NCBI RefSeq assembly: GCF_042648965.1
Contig: NZ_JBHRYJ010000001.1
Coordinates: forward strand, 1,612,001-1,676,000
Direction of reading: 5' to 3'
From: Ferrovibrio xuzhouensis
GTDB lineage: Bacteria; Pseudomonadota; Alphaproteobacteria; Ferrovibrionales; Ferrovibrionaceae
DNA length: 64,000 nucleotides
Made by a program: the position numbers and the translations under genes
Shown here: one piece after another, positions 8,393-16,842 of the stretch
Numbering within the stretch: position 1 is the first letter of the stretch
Layout: each line of letters opens with the position of its first letter
The notes under the pieces: model-generated
What the model was told of the DNA's origin: nothing
Database searches by the model: none
The model's input: only the letters and a program-made list of their open reading frames with translations

Positions 8393-9346
8393 TCATTTCT
8401 TCAGGCCGGCCTCGGCGAAGAAGGCCTGCGCGCCGGGATGCACCGGCAGGTCGACGCTCTTGGCCATGCGGGCCTTGTCGAAGGCATTGAAGGCTGCAAG
8501 TGACGCCACCAGGGCCTCCTTGTTGTCGGCCAGCGCCTTGAGCGCCTTGTGCACGGTGGCATCCGGCACATGCTTGCCGGTCAGCAGCATGTAGTCATAG
8601 GCCATGGCGGCGATCGGCTGGTCGACGCCGGCCATGCCGTTGCGCGGCTGCACCATGGTGATGTAGCTGCCCGGCACCGCCTTGGTCATGCGGGCGATCG
8701 CCTCGAGCTGGTCGGACAGCGGGATGAAGCGGATGCCGCCGACCGAGGCGTCGACTTCCGAGACCTTGCCGCCGCCGATGGCGAAGAAGGCGGCATCGAC
8801 CTTGCCGGACGCGAAGTCGTCGGCGCCGCGCACCACGTTGGGCACCAGCACGCGGCGTACGTCATCGCGCTTCAGGCCGCCGTTGGCCAGCAGGCCGTCG
8901 ATCACCGTCTCGATGGTCGCCTGGCTGGAATAGCCGTAGGTGACCCGCAGGCCTTTCAGGTCGGCGATGGTCTTCGCCGGGCTGTCCTTCTTGACGAACA
9001 GGCCGACGCGGAAGGGAAACAGCACCGAGGCGAAGCGCAGGTTCTGCAGCTTGCGGTCGCCGGTCAGCATGGCCTCGCGCGCCTCGAGGATATTGGCGAT
9101 GCCGAAATCCAGCTCGCCGCTGTTGATCAGCGGCAGGTACGAGCTGGTGCCCGACGACGGCTGGATGCGCGCCGACAGGCCGGCCTTTTCCTGCAGCACG
9201 GTGGCGATGGCGGCGCCCATGGCATAGCCGAGCGTGCCCTGGCCCATGGTGCCGATGCCGAGCGGCTGCTGGGCCCGGGCGGGCTGGGCGTGAAGGGGAA
9301 TGGCGAGCGTCAGGACGGCGACCGCCGCCAGCATCAGGCGTTTCAT
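8393..9346 (-). CDS. TAXI-family TRAP transporter solute-binding protein
   Basis: A periplasmic receptor of about 317 residues with a signal peptide (MKRLMLAAVAVLTLAIPLHAQPARA). The TAXI-family start QQPLGIGTMGQGTLGYAMGAAIATVLQEKAG is followed by SSGTSSYLPLINSGELDFGIANILEA. The ATG at 9346 is chosen over the GTG at 9358 because GGGAGGAA lies at the right spacing. The cognate fused permease is encoded at 10304 beyond the divergent IclR gene. The set likely imports a small carboxylate or aromatic acid. Confidence 0.88.
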   Translation of the reverse strand: MKRLMLAAVAVLTLAIPLHAQPARAQQPLGIGTMGQGTLGYAMGAAIATVLQEKAGLSARIQPSSGTSSYLPLINSGELDFGIANILEAREAMLTGDRKLQNLRFASVLFPFRVGLFVKKDSPAKTIADLKGLRVTYGYSSQATIETVIDGLLANGGLKRDDVRRVLVPNVVRGADDFASGKVDAAFFAIGGGKVSEVDASVGGIRFIPLSDQLEAIARMTKAVPGSYITMVQPRNGMAGVDQPIAAMAYDYMLLTGKHVPDATVHKALKALADNKEALVASLAAFNAFDKARMAKSVDLPVHPGAQAFFAEAGLKK

Positions 9347-9362
9347 GTTTCCTCCCACGGAA

Positions 9363-9399
9363 ATTTAATATTGTTGAACGCTACTTGATAATGTTAAAT
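9363..9399. promoter_or_regulatory. AT-rich divergent control region with inverted repeat (probable IclR operator)
   Basis: ATTTAATATT (9363-9372) and AATGTTAAAT (9390-9399) form an inverted repeat with one mismatch. They sit in a conspicuously AT-rich patch between the TAXI gene and the divergent IclR gene. Position and symmetry suggest an operator controlling both directions. Confidence 0.5.
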
Positions 9400-9444
9400 G
9401 ATATCGGCAGCGAGTCAATACCGGCTGCCCCGGGAGGAATACAG

Positions 9445-10227
9445 GTGAATGCAGAGACGCCCGCCGCGCGGCGCGGCATCCAGTCCATCGGCGTCGGCTT
9501 CCGCCTGGTGCGGGCGCTGATCGACGCGCGCGGGCCGCTGCCGCTGAAACAGCTCGCCGCCGCCGCCGACATGACCGCCAGCAAGGCGCATCCCTATCTC
9601 GCCAGCTTCGTGCAGCTCGGCCTGCTGACCCAGTCGGAGGCGGACGGCCGCTATGCGCTCGGCCCCACCGCCATGGAGCTCGGGCTCGCTGCCATCGACC
9701 AGAATGATGTCGTCGCCCTGGCCGAGGAACCGATGGAGGCGCTACGCGCCGAAACCGGCGAGACCGCCTATCTGACCGTCTGGGGCAACCGCGGCCCCTG
9801 CATCGTGCGCCGCCTGGAGGGCAGCCGCGAGACGCCGCTGTCGATCCGGGTCGGCTATGTGCTGCCGCTGACCACCTCGGCGACCGGCCGCACCTTCCTC
9901 GCCCACCTGCCGCCGGTGCTGACCCGGCGCCTGCGCGAGGAGGAACGCGACCGCCTGCCGCTGGCCCGCGGCATCGACCCGGCGGCGCTGGACGCGGTGC
10001 TCGACGAGATCCGCGACCGGCATGTCGCCAGCACCAGGAACCAGGTCTTCGAGGGCTTCGGCGCCGTCGCCGCGCCGGTGTTCAACCACGAAGGCAAGCT
10101 GGCCGCCGCGCTGTCGATGGTCTGCCCGCAGAGCGCGCTCGACCTGCGGCCGGACGGCCCGCTGCTGACAGCGCTGCACCGGGCGACCGGCGATCTGTCG
10201 CGCCGGCTCGGCTGGCGCACACCGTAG
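9445..10227 (+). CDS. IclR-family transcriptional regulator
   Basis: A 260-residue repressor/activator with an N-terminal winged helix (RGIQSIGVGFRLVRALIDARGPLPLKQLAAAADMTASKAHPYLASFVQLGLL) and a C-terminal effector-binding IclR domain from about residue 75. The GTG at 9445 is preferred over an upstream ATG because GGGAGGAA lies 5 nt before it and it gives normal length. It lies between the divergent TAXI/monooxygenase genes and the co-directional TRAP permease, so it probably regulates uptake and first attack on one aromatic substrate. Confidence 0.9.
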   Translation: MNAETPAARRGIQSIGVGFRLVRALIDARGPLPLKQLAAAADMTASKAHPYLASFVQLGLLTQSEADGRYALGPTAMELGLAAIDQNDVVALAEEPMEALRAETGETAYLTVWGNRGPCIVRRLEGSRETPLSIRVGYVLPLTTSATGRTFLAHLPPVLTRRLREEERDRLPLARGIDPAALDAVLDEIRDRHVASTRNQVFEGFGAVAAPVFNHEGKLAAALSMVCPQSALDLRPDGPLLTALHRATGDLSRRLGWRTP

Positions 10228-10303
10228 TCCTGTATCAATCCCGCATCCCCCGTCCGGCCGCAGAGCCGGCGCATCGCAAAAAGTACCGAGGAAGGAAACC
10301 ATC

Positions 10304-12217
10304 ATGCCGTCGAAACCCGCTCCCGCGCTGCTGCGGGCGATGTCATGGGCGCTGCAGACCCTGGTGATCGCGCTGGTCGTGATGTGGGTGATCGACGTGC
10401 CCGGCATGCTCGACCTCGGCATCTATACCGAACAGTTCATCGCCGCCACGCTCGGCGGCTCGCTCGCCCTGGTCTTCCTGCTGTTCCCGCTGAAGCGCGA
10501 AGGCGGCGGCCTCGCCTGGCGGCTGTCGGATTATGCCTGTGCCGCGATTGCCGCCGCCGCCTGCTGGTATCTCGCGATCTTTTACCCGGCGCTGGTCGAC
10601 GAGCTGGTCTACCTGCCGCCGATCGGACTGGCCATCGGCACCGCGCTGGTGCTGCTGATCCTCGAAGCCACCCGCCGCGTCGCCGGGCCGACGCTCGTCA
10701 TCGTGATCACCGTGCTGGTCGCCTATGCCCTGCTCGGTCACCTGCTGCCGGGCGCCTTCGCCACCCGGCCGGTCTCGCTCGGCCGCCTCGTCGTCTACCT
10801 CGGCATCGACACCAACGCCGTGCTCGGCACGCCGCTGCAGGTGGCGATCATCGTCGTGGTGCCCTTCATCCTGATGGGCCAGATCCTGGCACGGTCGGGC
10901 GGCGGCGACTTCTTCACTGATCTGTCGCTGGCCCTGATGGGCCGCATGCGCGGCGGCGCCGCCAAGATCGCCGTCTTCGGCTCGGCGCTGTTCGGCATGG
11001 TCTCGGGCTCGGCGGTGGCCAATGTCGCCGGCGTCGGCTCGATCACCATTCCGCTGATGGCGCGCGCCGGCTTCCGCCCGGCGCTGGCAGCTTCCGTCGA
11101 GGCGGTCGGCTCGACCGGCGGCCAGCTGATGCCGCCGGTGATGGGCGCCGCCGCCTTCCTGATGGCGGAATACCTGCAGATTTCCTATGGCGAGGTGATG
11201 CTGGCGGCGATCACGCCGGCCCTGCTGTATTACGCCGCGCTGTTCATCCAGGTCGATCTCGAGGCGCGCCGGCTCGATATCGCCGCCCTGCCGGCCGACC
11301 AGATCCCATCCTTGCGCGCCACGCTGAAGAAAGGCTGGCATTTCCCGATCCCCTTCATTGTGCTGATCCTCGGCCTGACGCGCTGGAACTTGCAGGCGGA
11401 ATACACAGCTTTGCTCGCCGCCGGCATCCTGCTGGTGACCGGCATGCTGTTCGGCTATGGCGGCAAGCGGCTCAGCCCGCGCGCCGCGCTGGTCGCGGTG
11501 ATCTCGACCGGATCGGCGACACTCGACGTGGTCGTGATCACCGCCGCCGCCGGCCTCGTCATCGGCGCACTCAACATCACCGGACTGTCGTTCGGCCTGA
11601 CCCTGCAGCTGCTGTCGGCCAGCGGCAACAACCTTTATGTGCTGCTCGGCGTCACCGCCATGGTCGCCGTGGTGCTCGGCATGGGCATGCCGACCGTCGG
11701 CGTCTATGTCATCCTCGCCACACTGGCGGCGCCGGCACTGGTCGAGGCCGGCATCAGCGCCATCCAGGCGCATATGTTCGTGATGTATTTCGGCATGCTG
11801 TCGATGATCACGCCGCCGGTGGCGCTGGCCGCCTTTGCCGCCGCCAATATCGCCGGCACCGATCCGTGGAAGACCGGCTGGCTGGCAGTGAAGACCGGCT
11901 GGGCCGCCTTCGTGCTGCCCTTCCTGTTCGCGCTGTCGCCGTCGCTGCTGCTGATCGGGCCGACGGAATCCGTGGTCCTGTCGGTGGTCACCGCGCTGGG
12001 CGGCGTGTTCTTCGGCTCGGTCGCCGTGGTCGGCTTCCTGACGCGACCGCTGGGGGCAGCGTCCCGCTGGCTGTTCGCGCTGGCCGGTCTCGGCCTGCTG
12101 GTACCGGTCGACATGCTGCCGGGTGCGGCGCTGCTGAACATCGTCGCCGCCGGTCTCGCCGGCCTGCTGCTGCTGCGGGAAATCCGCGCCGGCCGCCAGG
12201 CGGTGGGTACCGCCTAG
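10304..12217 (+). CDS. TRAP transporter fused permease (4TM/12TM, TAXI type)
   Basis: A 637-residue inner-membrane protein combining the small (DctQ-like) and large (DctM-like) TRAP subunits in one chain, the usual arrangement for TAXI systems. About 16 or more hydrophobic segments are visible. The DctM blocks GSAVANVAGVGSITIPLM, EAVGSTGGQLMPPVMGAAAFLMAEYL and VLGMGMPTVGVYVI are clear. A GAGGAAGGAAA site precedes the ATG. It works with the TAXI binding protein at 8393-9346 and is probably controlled by the IclR protein just upstream. Confidence 0.92.
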   Translation: MPSKPAPALLRAMSWALQTLVIALVVMWVIDVPGMLDLGIYTEQFIAATLGGSLALVFLLFPLKREGGGLAWRLSDYACAAIAAAACWYLAIFYPALVDELVYLPPIGLAIGTALVLLILEATRRVAGPTLVIVITVLVAYALLGHLLPGAFATRPVSLGRLVVYLGIDTNAVLGTPLQVAIIVVVPFILMGQILARSGGGDFFTDLSLALMGRMRGGAAKIAVFGSALFGMVSGSAVANVAGVGSITIPLMARAGFRPALAASVEAVGSTGGQLMPPVMGAAAFLMAEYLQISYGEVMLAAITPALLYYAALFIQVDLEARRLDIAALPADQIPSLRATLKKGWHFPIPFIVLILGLTRWNLQAEYTALLAAGILLVTGMLFGYGGKRLSPRAALVAVISTGSATLDVVVITAAAGLVIGALNITGLSFGLTLQLLSASGNNLYVLLGVTAMVAVVLGMGMPTVGVYVILATLAAPALVEAGISAIQAHMFVMYFGMLSMITPPVALAAFAAANIAGTDPWKTGWLAVKTGWAAFVLPFLFALSPSLLLIGPTESVVLSVVTALGGVFFGSVAVVGFLTRPLGAASRWLFALAGLGLLVPVDMLPGAALLNIVAAGLAGLLLLREIRAGRQAVGTA

Positions 12218-12238
12218 CCGTCCCAGTCGTCCCGCGTT

Positions 12239-13822
12239 CTAGTCATCTCCGGGCGCCGGGGCGGTAACGGCCGCAGCCGTCTCGCGCAGCGGGATCTCGC
12301 GCAGGCGCAGCACCACGCCGAGTGAGACAATGGCGATGGCGGCGCCAAGCCAGAAGAGCTCATGGAAGGCGCCGCCGATAGCGGTGATCGCCGGATCATG
12401 CAGCGCATCGGGCAGCGCGGCGAGCGCCTTACGGCCGTCATGCAGCAGGACGACGCCGGGCGAGCCGCCCATCAGCCGGGCGATATCGGCGGCCCCGGGC
12501 AGGGCGTCGAACAGGACGTCGAGGCGGGCGATCAGCACGGCGCCGTAGAGTGCGACACCGAACGAGCCGCCCATGGTGCGGAAGAAGCTGACCGAAGCGG
12601 TGCCGACGCCCATGTCGCGCGGCTCGACGGCATTCTGGATCGCCACCAGCATCACCGGCATGACCAGGCCGAGGCCGAAGCCGTTCAGCGCCATGAAGAC
12701 ACCGGTCAGCCACAGCGGCGTCGTGCCGGTCACCGTCGACAGCAGCAGCAGCGCGACGGTCAGGATGCTGAAGCCGATGACCGGGAAGATCTTGTAGCGG
12801 CCGGTATGCGCCACCAGGCGGCCGGCGGTGATGGCGCCGGCCACCGTGAAGCAGCTCAGCGGGATCAGCATCAGGCCGGCATCGGACGACGACAGCTTGT
12901 AGACCATCTGCAGGAACAGCGGCATGAAGATCAGGCCGCCGATCATCACCATCGAGATCATCAGGTTGAGCGAGATGACGATGACGTAGGTGTGGTTGTG
13001 GAACAGCCGCGGTGGCAGGATCGGCTCGGCGGCGCGACGCTCCTGCACCACAGCCAGCAGGAACAGGATCACGGCGGCGATGCCCAGCCCGACGATTTCC
13101 GGCGAGGCCCAGGGGAATTCGTTGCCGCCCATGGTGGTGACCAGCAGCACGCAGGTAACGGCCGAGACGATCAGCACGGCACCGAAATAGTCGATGCGGT
13201 GGCGCAGCCGCTTGGGCTTCAGTCGGCCGAGCGTCTTCTGCGACACCGCCAGCGCGGCAAGGCCGATCGGGATGTTGAGCCAGAAGATCCACGGCCAGCC
13301 GAGATGTTCGGCGAACAGGCCGCCGAGTACCGGGCCGATCACGCTGGAGGCTGCGAACACGCTGGCGATATAGCCCTGGTAGCGGCCGCGCTCGCGTGGA
13401 CTGATGATGTCGGCGATGGTGGCATGCGCCATGGCAAGCAGGCCGCCGCCACCCAGGCCCTGCAGGGCGCGGAAGATGATCAGCTGGACCATGCTGCCGG
13501 CGAAACCGCACAGCAGCGAGGTGACCAGGAAAACACAGATCGCAATCTGCAACATCACCTTGCGGCCGTAGAGGTCCGACAGCTTGCCGTAGATCGGCGT
13601 CACCGCCGTCGAGGTCAGCAGGTAGGACGAGACGATCCACGACAGGTGTTCGGCACCGCCAAGATCGCCGGCGATGCGCGGCAGCGCGGTGGCAATGATG
13701 GTCTGCTCCAGCGCGGCGAGGAACATGCCGAGCATGAGGCCGACGATGATGATGATCTTCTCGCGGTGACTGAAGGCCACCGGCGGGTCGGGTTGCGAGA
13801 TGGAGGCGGGAGCGGACGACAT
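12239..13822 (-). CDS. MFS drug efflux transporter, DHA2 (EmrB/QacA) family
   Basis: A 527-residue proton-coupled efflux pump with 14 predicted membrane segments. Family motifs include LGMFLAALEQTIIATALPRIAGDLGG in helix 1, YGKLSDLYGRKVML (motif A) and the motif C-type VFAASSVIGPVLGGLF. A longer frame reaches 14011, but the ATG at 13822 gives the standard N-terminus. No periplasmic adaptor gene is adjacent. The divergent neighbour encodes a lipoprotein. Substrate unknown. Confidence 0.88.
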   Translation of the reverse strand: MSSAPASISQPDPPVAFSHREKIIIIVGLMLGMFLAALEQTIIATALPRIAGDLGGAEHLSWIVSSYLLTSTAVTPIYGKLSDLYGRKVMLQIAICVFLVTSLLCGFAGSMVQLIIFRALQGLGGGGLLAMAHATIADIISPRERGRYQGYIASVFAASSVIGPVLGGLFAEHLGWPWIFWLNIPIGLAALAVSQKTLGRLKPKRLRHRIDYFGAVLIVSAVTCVLLVTTMGGNEFPWASPEIVGLGIAAVILFLLAVVQERRAAEPILPPRLFHNHTYVIVISLNLMISMVMIGGLIFMPLFLQMVYKLSSSDAGLMLIPLSCFTVAGAITAGRLVAHTGRYKIFPVIGFSILTVALLLLSTVTGTTPLWLTGVFMALNGFGLGLVMPVMLVAIQNAVEPRDMGVGTASVSFFRTMGGSFGVALYGAVLIARLDVLFDALPGAADIARLMGGSPGVVLLHDGRKALAALPDALHDPAITAIGGAFHELFWLGAAIAIVSLGVVLRLREIPLRETAAAVTAPAPGDD

Positions 13823-13955
13823 CTTATTATATAAGCGGGGGGCTGCGGTCGGGGCGGCCGGGAGACAGACAGTGTATACGCGGCCGTTGTTGTCCCCGTT
13901 ACTAATCCTCATACTGAACAGCGGCAAGGAGATAGCGCGCCCGCGGGCGCCGGAC

Positions 13956-15101
13956 ATGGCAGCCATGACGCCAGTGCAAGGATGGGCAGCCGCTGCCCGC
14001 AAAACGGCCACGGCCGGCGCCTGGCCCGTCCTGCTGATGACCGTCTTGTTGCAGGCCGGCTGCGCCGACCGCTTCGCCGGTTACGTGCCGGTGCCCGGCG
14101 CCGTGCAGCATCCGCATCCGCAGGGTGTGGCCCAGCTCACCCGCGACGGCGCCGTGCTGACACAGTTCGAGGCATCCCGCGCGCTGCTGCCGCTGGCGCT
14201 CGGCGGCGCGCTGGTGGATTACCGCAACGGCCTGCGCCAGGGCTTCCGCGATGCCTATGCCGCCGGCTTCAACGCCGTGGTCGCCGATCCCGGCCAGCCG
14301 CTGACCGCGGTGCGCGCCGCCGCCGAAGGCTCGCACCTGCTGGCGCTCGCCGATGAAGCGCCGGCCGACGACCCCGTGCTGGTCGACAGCCGTGCCGCCT
14401 GGCTGGTGCCGGTGAATACGGCCGGCGATCTCGCCCGGCTGTCAGGTGCCGTCCGCACCGCCCCCGGCCGCCCGGTCTGGGCGTTGCTGCGCGCCCATGC
14501 CGATCCGGCCCGCAATCAGCCGATGCCAGACCCCACCACCGCCGGTCTGCTTGCCTTCGGCGCGCTGGCGGCCGGCGCCTCGGGCCTGGTCTGGCAGGGC
14601 GAAGACAATTACGCCGCGCGCAATGCCGGCATGCTCGGCATCGCCGCAGCCCCGCCGCTCGACTACGGCATCCGCACCGATCCCGACAGCGGCCGCCAGC
14701 CCTATCGCGCCAGCCCCGACGACATCGCCGCATCGCGCCGGCTGTGGGATGCGGTCGCGCTGCTGAACCGCCGGATCGAACGGCTGGCACCGATGCTGCT
14801 GCGCGCCGATGCCGTCGATGGCTACACGCTGGCGGTGGCTGAAGACGGGGACGGCAGCGGGCTGCGCAGCCTGCTGAAACCCTGGGACGGCGCCAATGAT
14901 CCGCGCCGCCTGCTGCTGGTGGTCAATGCCGGCGAGACGGAAGTCCGCTTCCGCATCGCCTTCGACCGGCCGCTCGGCAGCATCGAGCGCTGGCAGGAGG
15001 CCGCCGAGGCGCCGCCGCCGGATGCCGACCGTGCCCGCGGCCTGATCCGCGACCGGATCCCCGCCCGCGGCGTGCGGCTGTATCGCATCACGCTGCAATA
15101 G
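13956..15101 (+). CDS. Putative lipoprotein with glycoside-hydrolase-like architecture
   Basis: About 381 residues starting at MAAMTPVQ. A hydrophobic stretch ends in a lipobox LQAG followed by cysteine, so it is probably membrane-anchored after export. The body (VDYRNGLRQGFRDAYAAGFNAVVADP, LLAFGALAAGASGLVWQGEDNYAARNAGMLG) looks like a degenerate TIM barrel. A terminal beta-sandwich-like segment (RRLLLVVNAGETEVRFRIAF) resembles the end of glycosidases. No catalytic acid pair is obvious. Starts at 13800 or 13965 are also possible, and no good ribosome-binding site decides between them. Confidence 0.55.
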   Translation: MAAMTPVQGWAAAARKTATAGAWPVLLMTVLLQAGCADRFAGYVPVPGAVQHPHPQGVAQLTRDGAVLTQFEASRALLPLALGGALVDYRNGLRQGFRDAYAAGFNAVVADPGQPLTAVRAAAEGSHLLALADEAPADDPVLVDSRAAWLVPVNTAGDLARLSGAVRTAPGRPVWALLRAHADPARNQPMPDPTTAGLLAFGALAAGASGLVWQGEDNYAARNAGMLGIAAAPPLDYGIRTDPDSGRQPYRASPDDIAASRRLWDAVALLNRRIERLAPMLLRADAVDGYTLAVAEDGDGSGLRSLLKPWDGANDPRRLLLVVNAGETEVRFRIAFDRPLGSIERWQEAAEAPPPDADRARGLIRDRIPARGVRLYRITLQ

Positions 15102-15107
15102 GGCCGG

Positions 15108-15449
15108 TCAGTCGGCGGCGTCCTCACGCCGCCGACGCGGCGGCAGCACGGCATCCTGCAGCGCCGCCACCGCGGCCTTGTCCTTCGCCTCGACCACATA
15201 GCTCTGCGCCACGCGATCCGGCCCGGTCACCGTGGCGGCGACGCCATGCTTCGGGCAGAGGCCGAGGCAGCGCACGCGGGCGACCCGCACGTCCTTTTTA
15301 TGCCCGGCGTCTTTCAGCGCCTGCTTGAGGTCGGATGCGAGCCCGATGCCGCGACCGCCGTCACATTCCGAGCAGACCAGCACGAGGCCCTGCTGCCAGT
15401 CGGGTTCGACCGGCTGCAGCGGCGGGGATTTGCGCGACTGGGATGACAT
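15108..15449 (-). CDS. DUF1636/thioredoxin-like 2Fe-2S protein
   Basis: A 113-residue protein with cysteines in VCSEC and RCLGLC, a C-x2-C plus C-x3-C pattern typical of thioredoxin-fold 2Fe-2S ferredoxins and the DUF1636 family. It is probably a small cytoplasmic electron carrier or metal-binding protein. Oddly, no Shine-Dalgarno precedes the ATG. Instead the leader reads CCTCCCC immediately before it. A second ferredoxin-like gene of the same type lies at 53929-54291. Confidence 0.7.
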   Translation of the reverse strand: MSSQSRKSPPLQPVEPDWQQGLVLVCSECDGGRGIGLASDLKQALKDAGHKKDVRVARVRCLGLCPKHGVAATVTGPDRVAQSYVVEAKDKAAVAALQDAVLPPRRRREDAAD

Positions 15450-15699
15450 GGGGAGGACCAGACGTAAAAGCGGCGGCGGGATTCATCATTTAGGCAGTTC
15501 CGCCGCAATCTCAAGCGGCGGGAACATCGCCATGGCGAAGATGTGACAAAGCCATAACAAGCCGCCGGTACGAGGTTGCGTGCCACGATTCGGGCCCGGG
15601 CCGACAATAGCCTCGGATCAGACGCCGCACCGGCCGGGTTTTCTTTGCCCGCCGGCAGCGGCGCAACCCTCCGTCCGCCCCGGTACAAGGATCGCCCAC

Positions 15700-16410
15700 A
15701 TGACTGCATCCCGCCTGTTCCCGACCCGTGCTCTCGTCGCCGGCGCTCTCGTGCTGCTGGCCGCGCCGGTGCTGCTCCCGGCTCCCGCCATGGCGCAGTC
15801 GTCCTCGTCATCATCGTCGATGGCGAAGTCAGTCTCCTACGACACCCTGCAGCCGCATGTCGGCTGGTACGGCACGCTCGGCGGCAGCGGCATCCAGCCG
15901 CGCGACACCGACGGCACCGTCAACGGCACCGACAGCACACTCGAATACAACATGGGCTACGGCCTGTTCGGCGCCGGCGGCTATCGTTTCCGCAACGGCC
16001 TGCGCCTCGAAGGCGAGATCGGCTATGGCAGCGTCGGCCTCGACAGCTTCCGCTACGGCGGCACCGGCGGCAATGCCGACGGCGACCTGCAGCTGTGGTC
16101 GGCGACCGGCGCGGCCTATTACGACCTGCCGACCGCCGGCCGCGTCTCGCCCTATATCGGCGGTGGCGCCGGTGCGGTGCGCGAGAGCATCGACCGCGTC
16201 TCGGCCAGCTCCGGCGGCACGACTGTCAGCGCCGAGGGCGATACCGACACCAACCTTACGGCGTTTGGCGAAGTCGGCCTGAACATCGCGCTGGCGCCGG
16301 CTTTCGACCTGGTGCCCTCCTACCGCTATCAGTGGATCGACGACGGCCGCGACGGCTTCGACGACACCCAGATGCACGTCTTCCGGGCCGGCCTGCGCTA
16401 CTGGTTCTGA
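15700..16410 (+). CDS. Outer-membrane beta-barrel protein
   Basis: A 236-residue protein with a signal peptide ending APAMAQ, a serine-rich linker, and alternating amphipathic strands through to a terminal aromatic residue (LRYWF), as expected for BAM-assembled barrels. The segments GWYGTLGGSG, GYGLFGAGGYRFRNGLRLEGEIGYG and VSPYIGGGAGAV resemble eight-stranded OmpA-like/Omp25-type barrels of alphaproteobacteria. It converges with and overlaps cueR by 13 bp at the 3' end. Confidence 0.8.
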   Translation: MTASRLFPTRALVAGALVLLAAPVLLPAPAMAQSSSSSSSMAKSVSYDTLQPHVGWYGTLGGSGIQPRDTDGTVNGTDSTLEYNMGYGLFGAGGYRFRNGLRLEGEIGYGSVGLDSFRYGGTGGNADGDLQLWSATGAAYYDLPTAGRVSPYIGGGAGAVRESIDRVSASSGGTTVSAEGDTDTNLTAFGEVGLNIALAPAFDLVPSYRYQWIDDGRDGFDDTQMHVFRAGLRYWF

Positions 16411-16829
16411 GCCGGTTCCGCCCGATCCTTCAGGGCCCGGTCCTTCAGGGCGAGGTCCTCGAGGATCGGGCAGTCCGGCCGCGCATCGCCGTGGCAGGCT
16501 TCGGCCAGATGCTGCAGGCTGCGCTTCATCGCCTGCAGCTCGGCGATCTTCGCGGTCAGCTCGTCGATATGGCGCACGGCGATCTCCTTCACCGCCGCCG
16601 AGGGTCGCTCGCGGTCGCGCCACAGGCCGAGCAGCAGGCGGATGTCGTCGAGTGCGAAGCCGAGGTCGCGCGAGCGCCGGATGAACCGCAGCATATGCAC
16701 GTCGTTGTCGGAATAGACGCGATAGCCGCTCTGGCTGCGCCCGGCTTCGGGCATCAGGCCGATGCTTTCGTAATAGCGGATCATCTTGGCCGTCACGCCG
16801 GACGCCGCGCTCGCCTCGCCGATGTTCAT
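16398..16829 (-). CDS. cueR: CueR/HmrR copper-responsive MerR regulator
   Basis: A 143-residue MerR-family activator with an N-terminal winged helix (MNIGEASAASGVTAKMIRYYESIGL), a dimerisation coiled coil, and a C-terminal Cu(I) loop. The cysteines fall at C112 and C120 with seven residues between, exactly the CueR spacing. The ATG at 16829 has a GAGGAGGA site. It lies 13 bp downstream of copA on the same strand, so it is probably co-transcribed with the pump it activates. Confidence 0.93.
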   Translation of the reverse strand: MNIGEASAASGVTAKMIRYYESIGLMPEAGRSQSGYRVYSDNDVHMLRFIRRSRDLGFALDDIRLLLGLWRDRERPSAAVKEIAVRHIDELTAKIAELQAMKRSLQHLAEACHGDARPDCPILEDLALKDRALKDRAEPAQNQ

Positions 16830-16842
16830 CACTTCATCCTCC

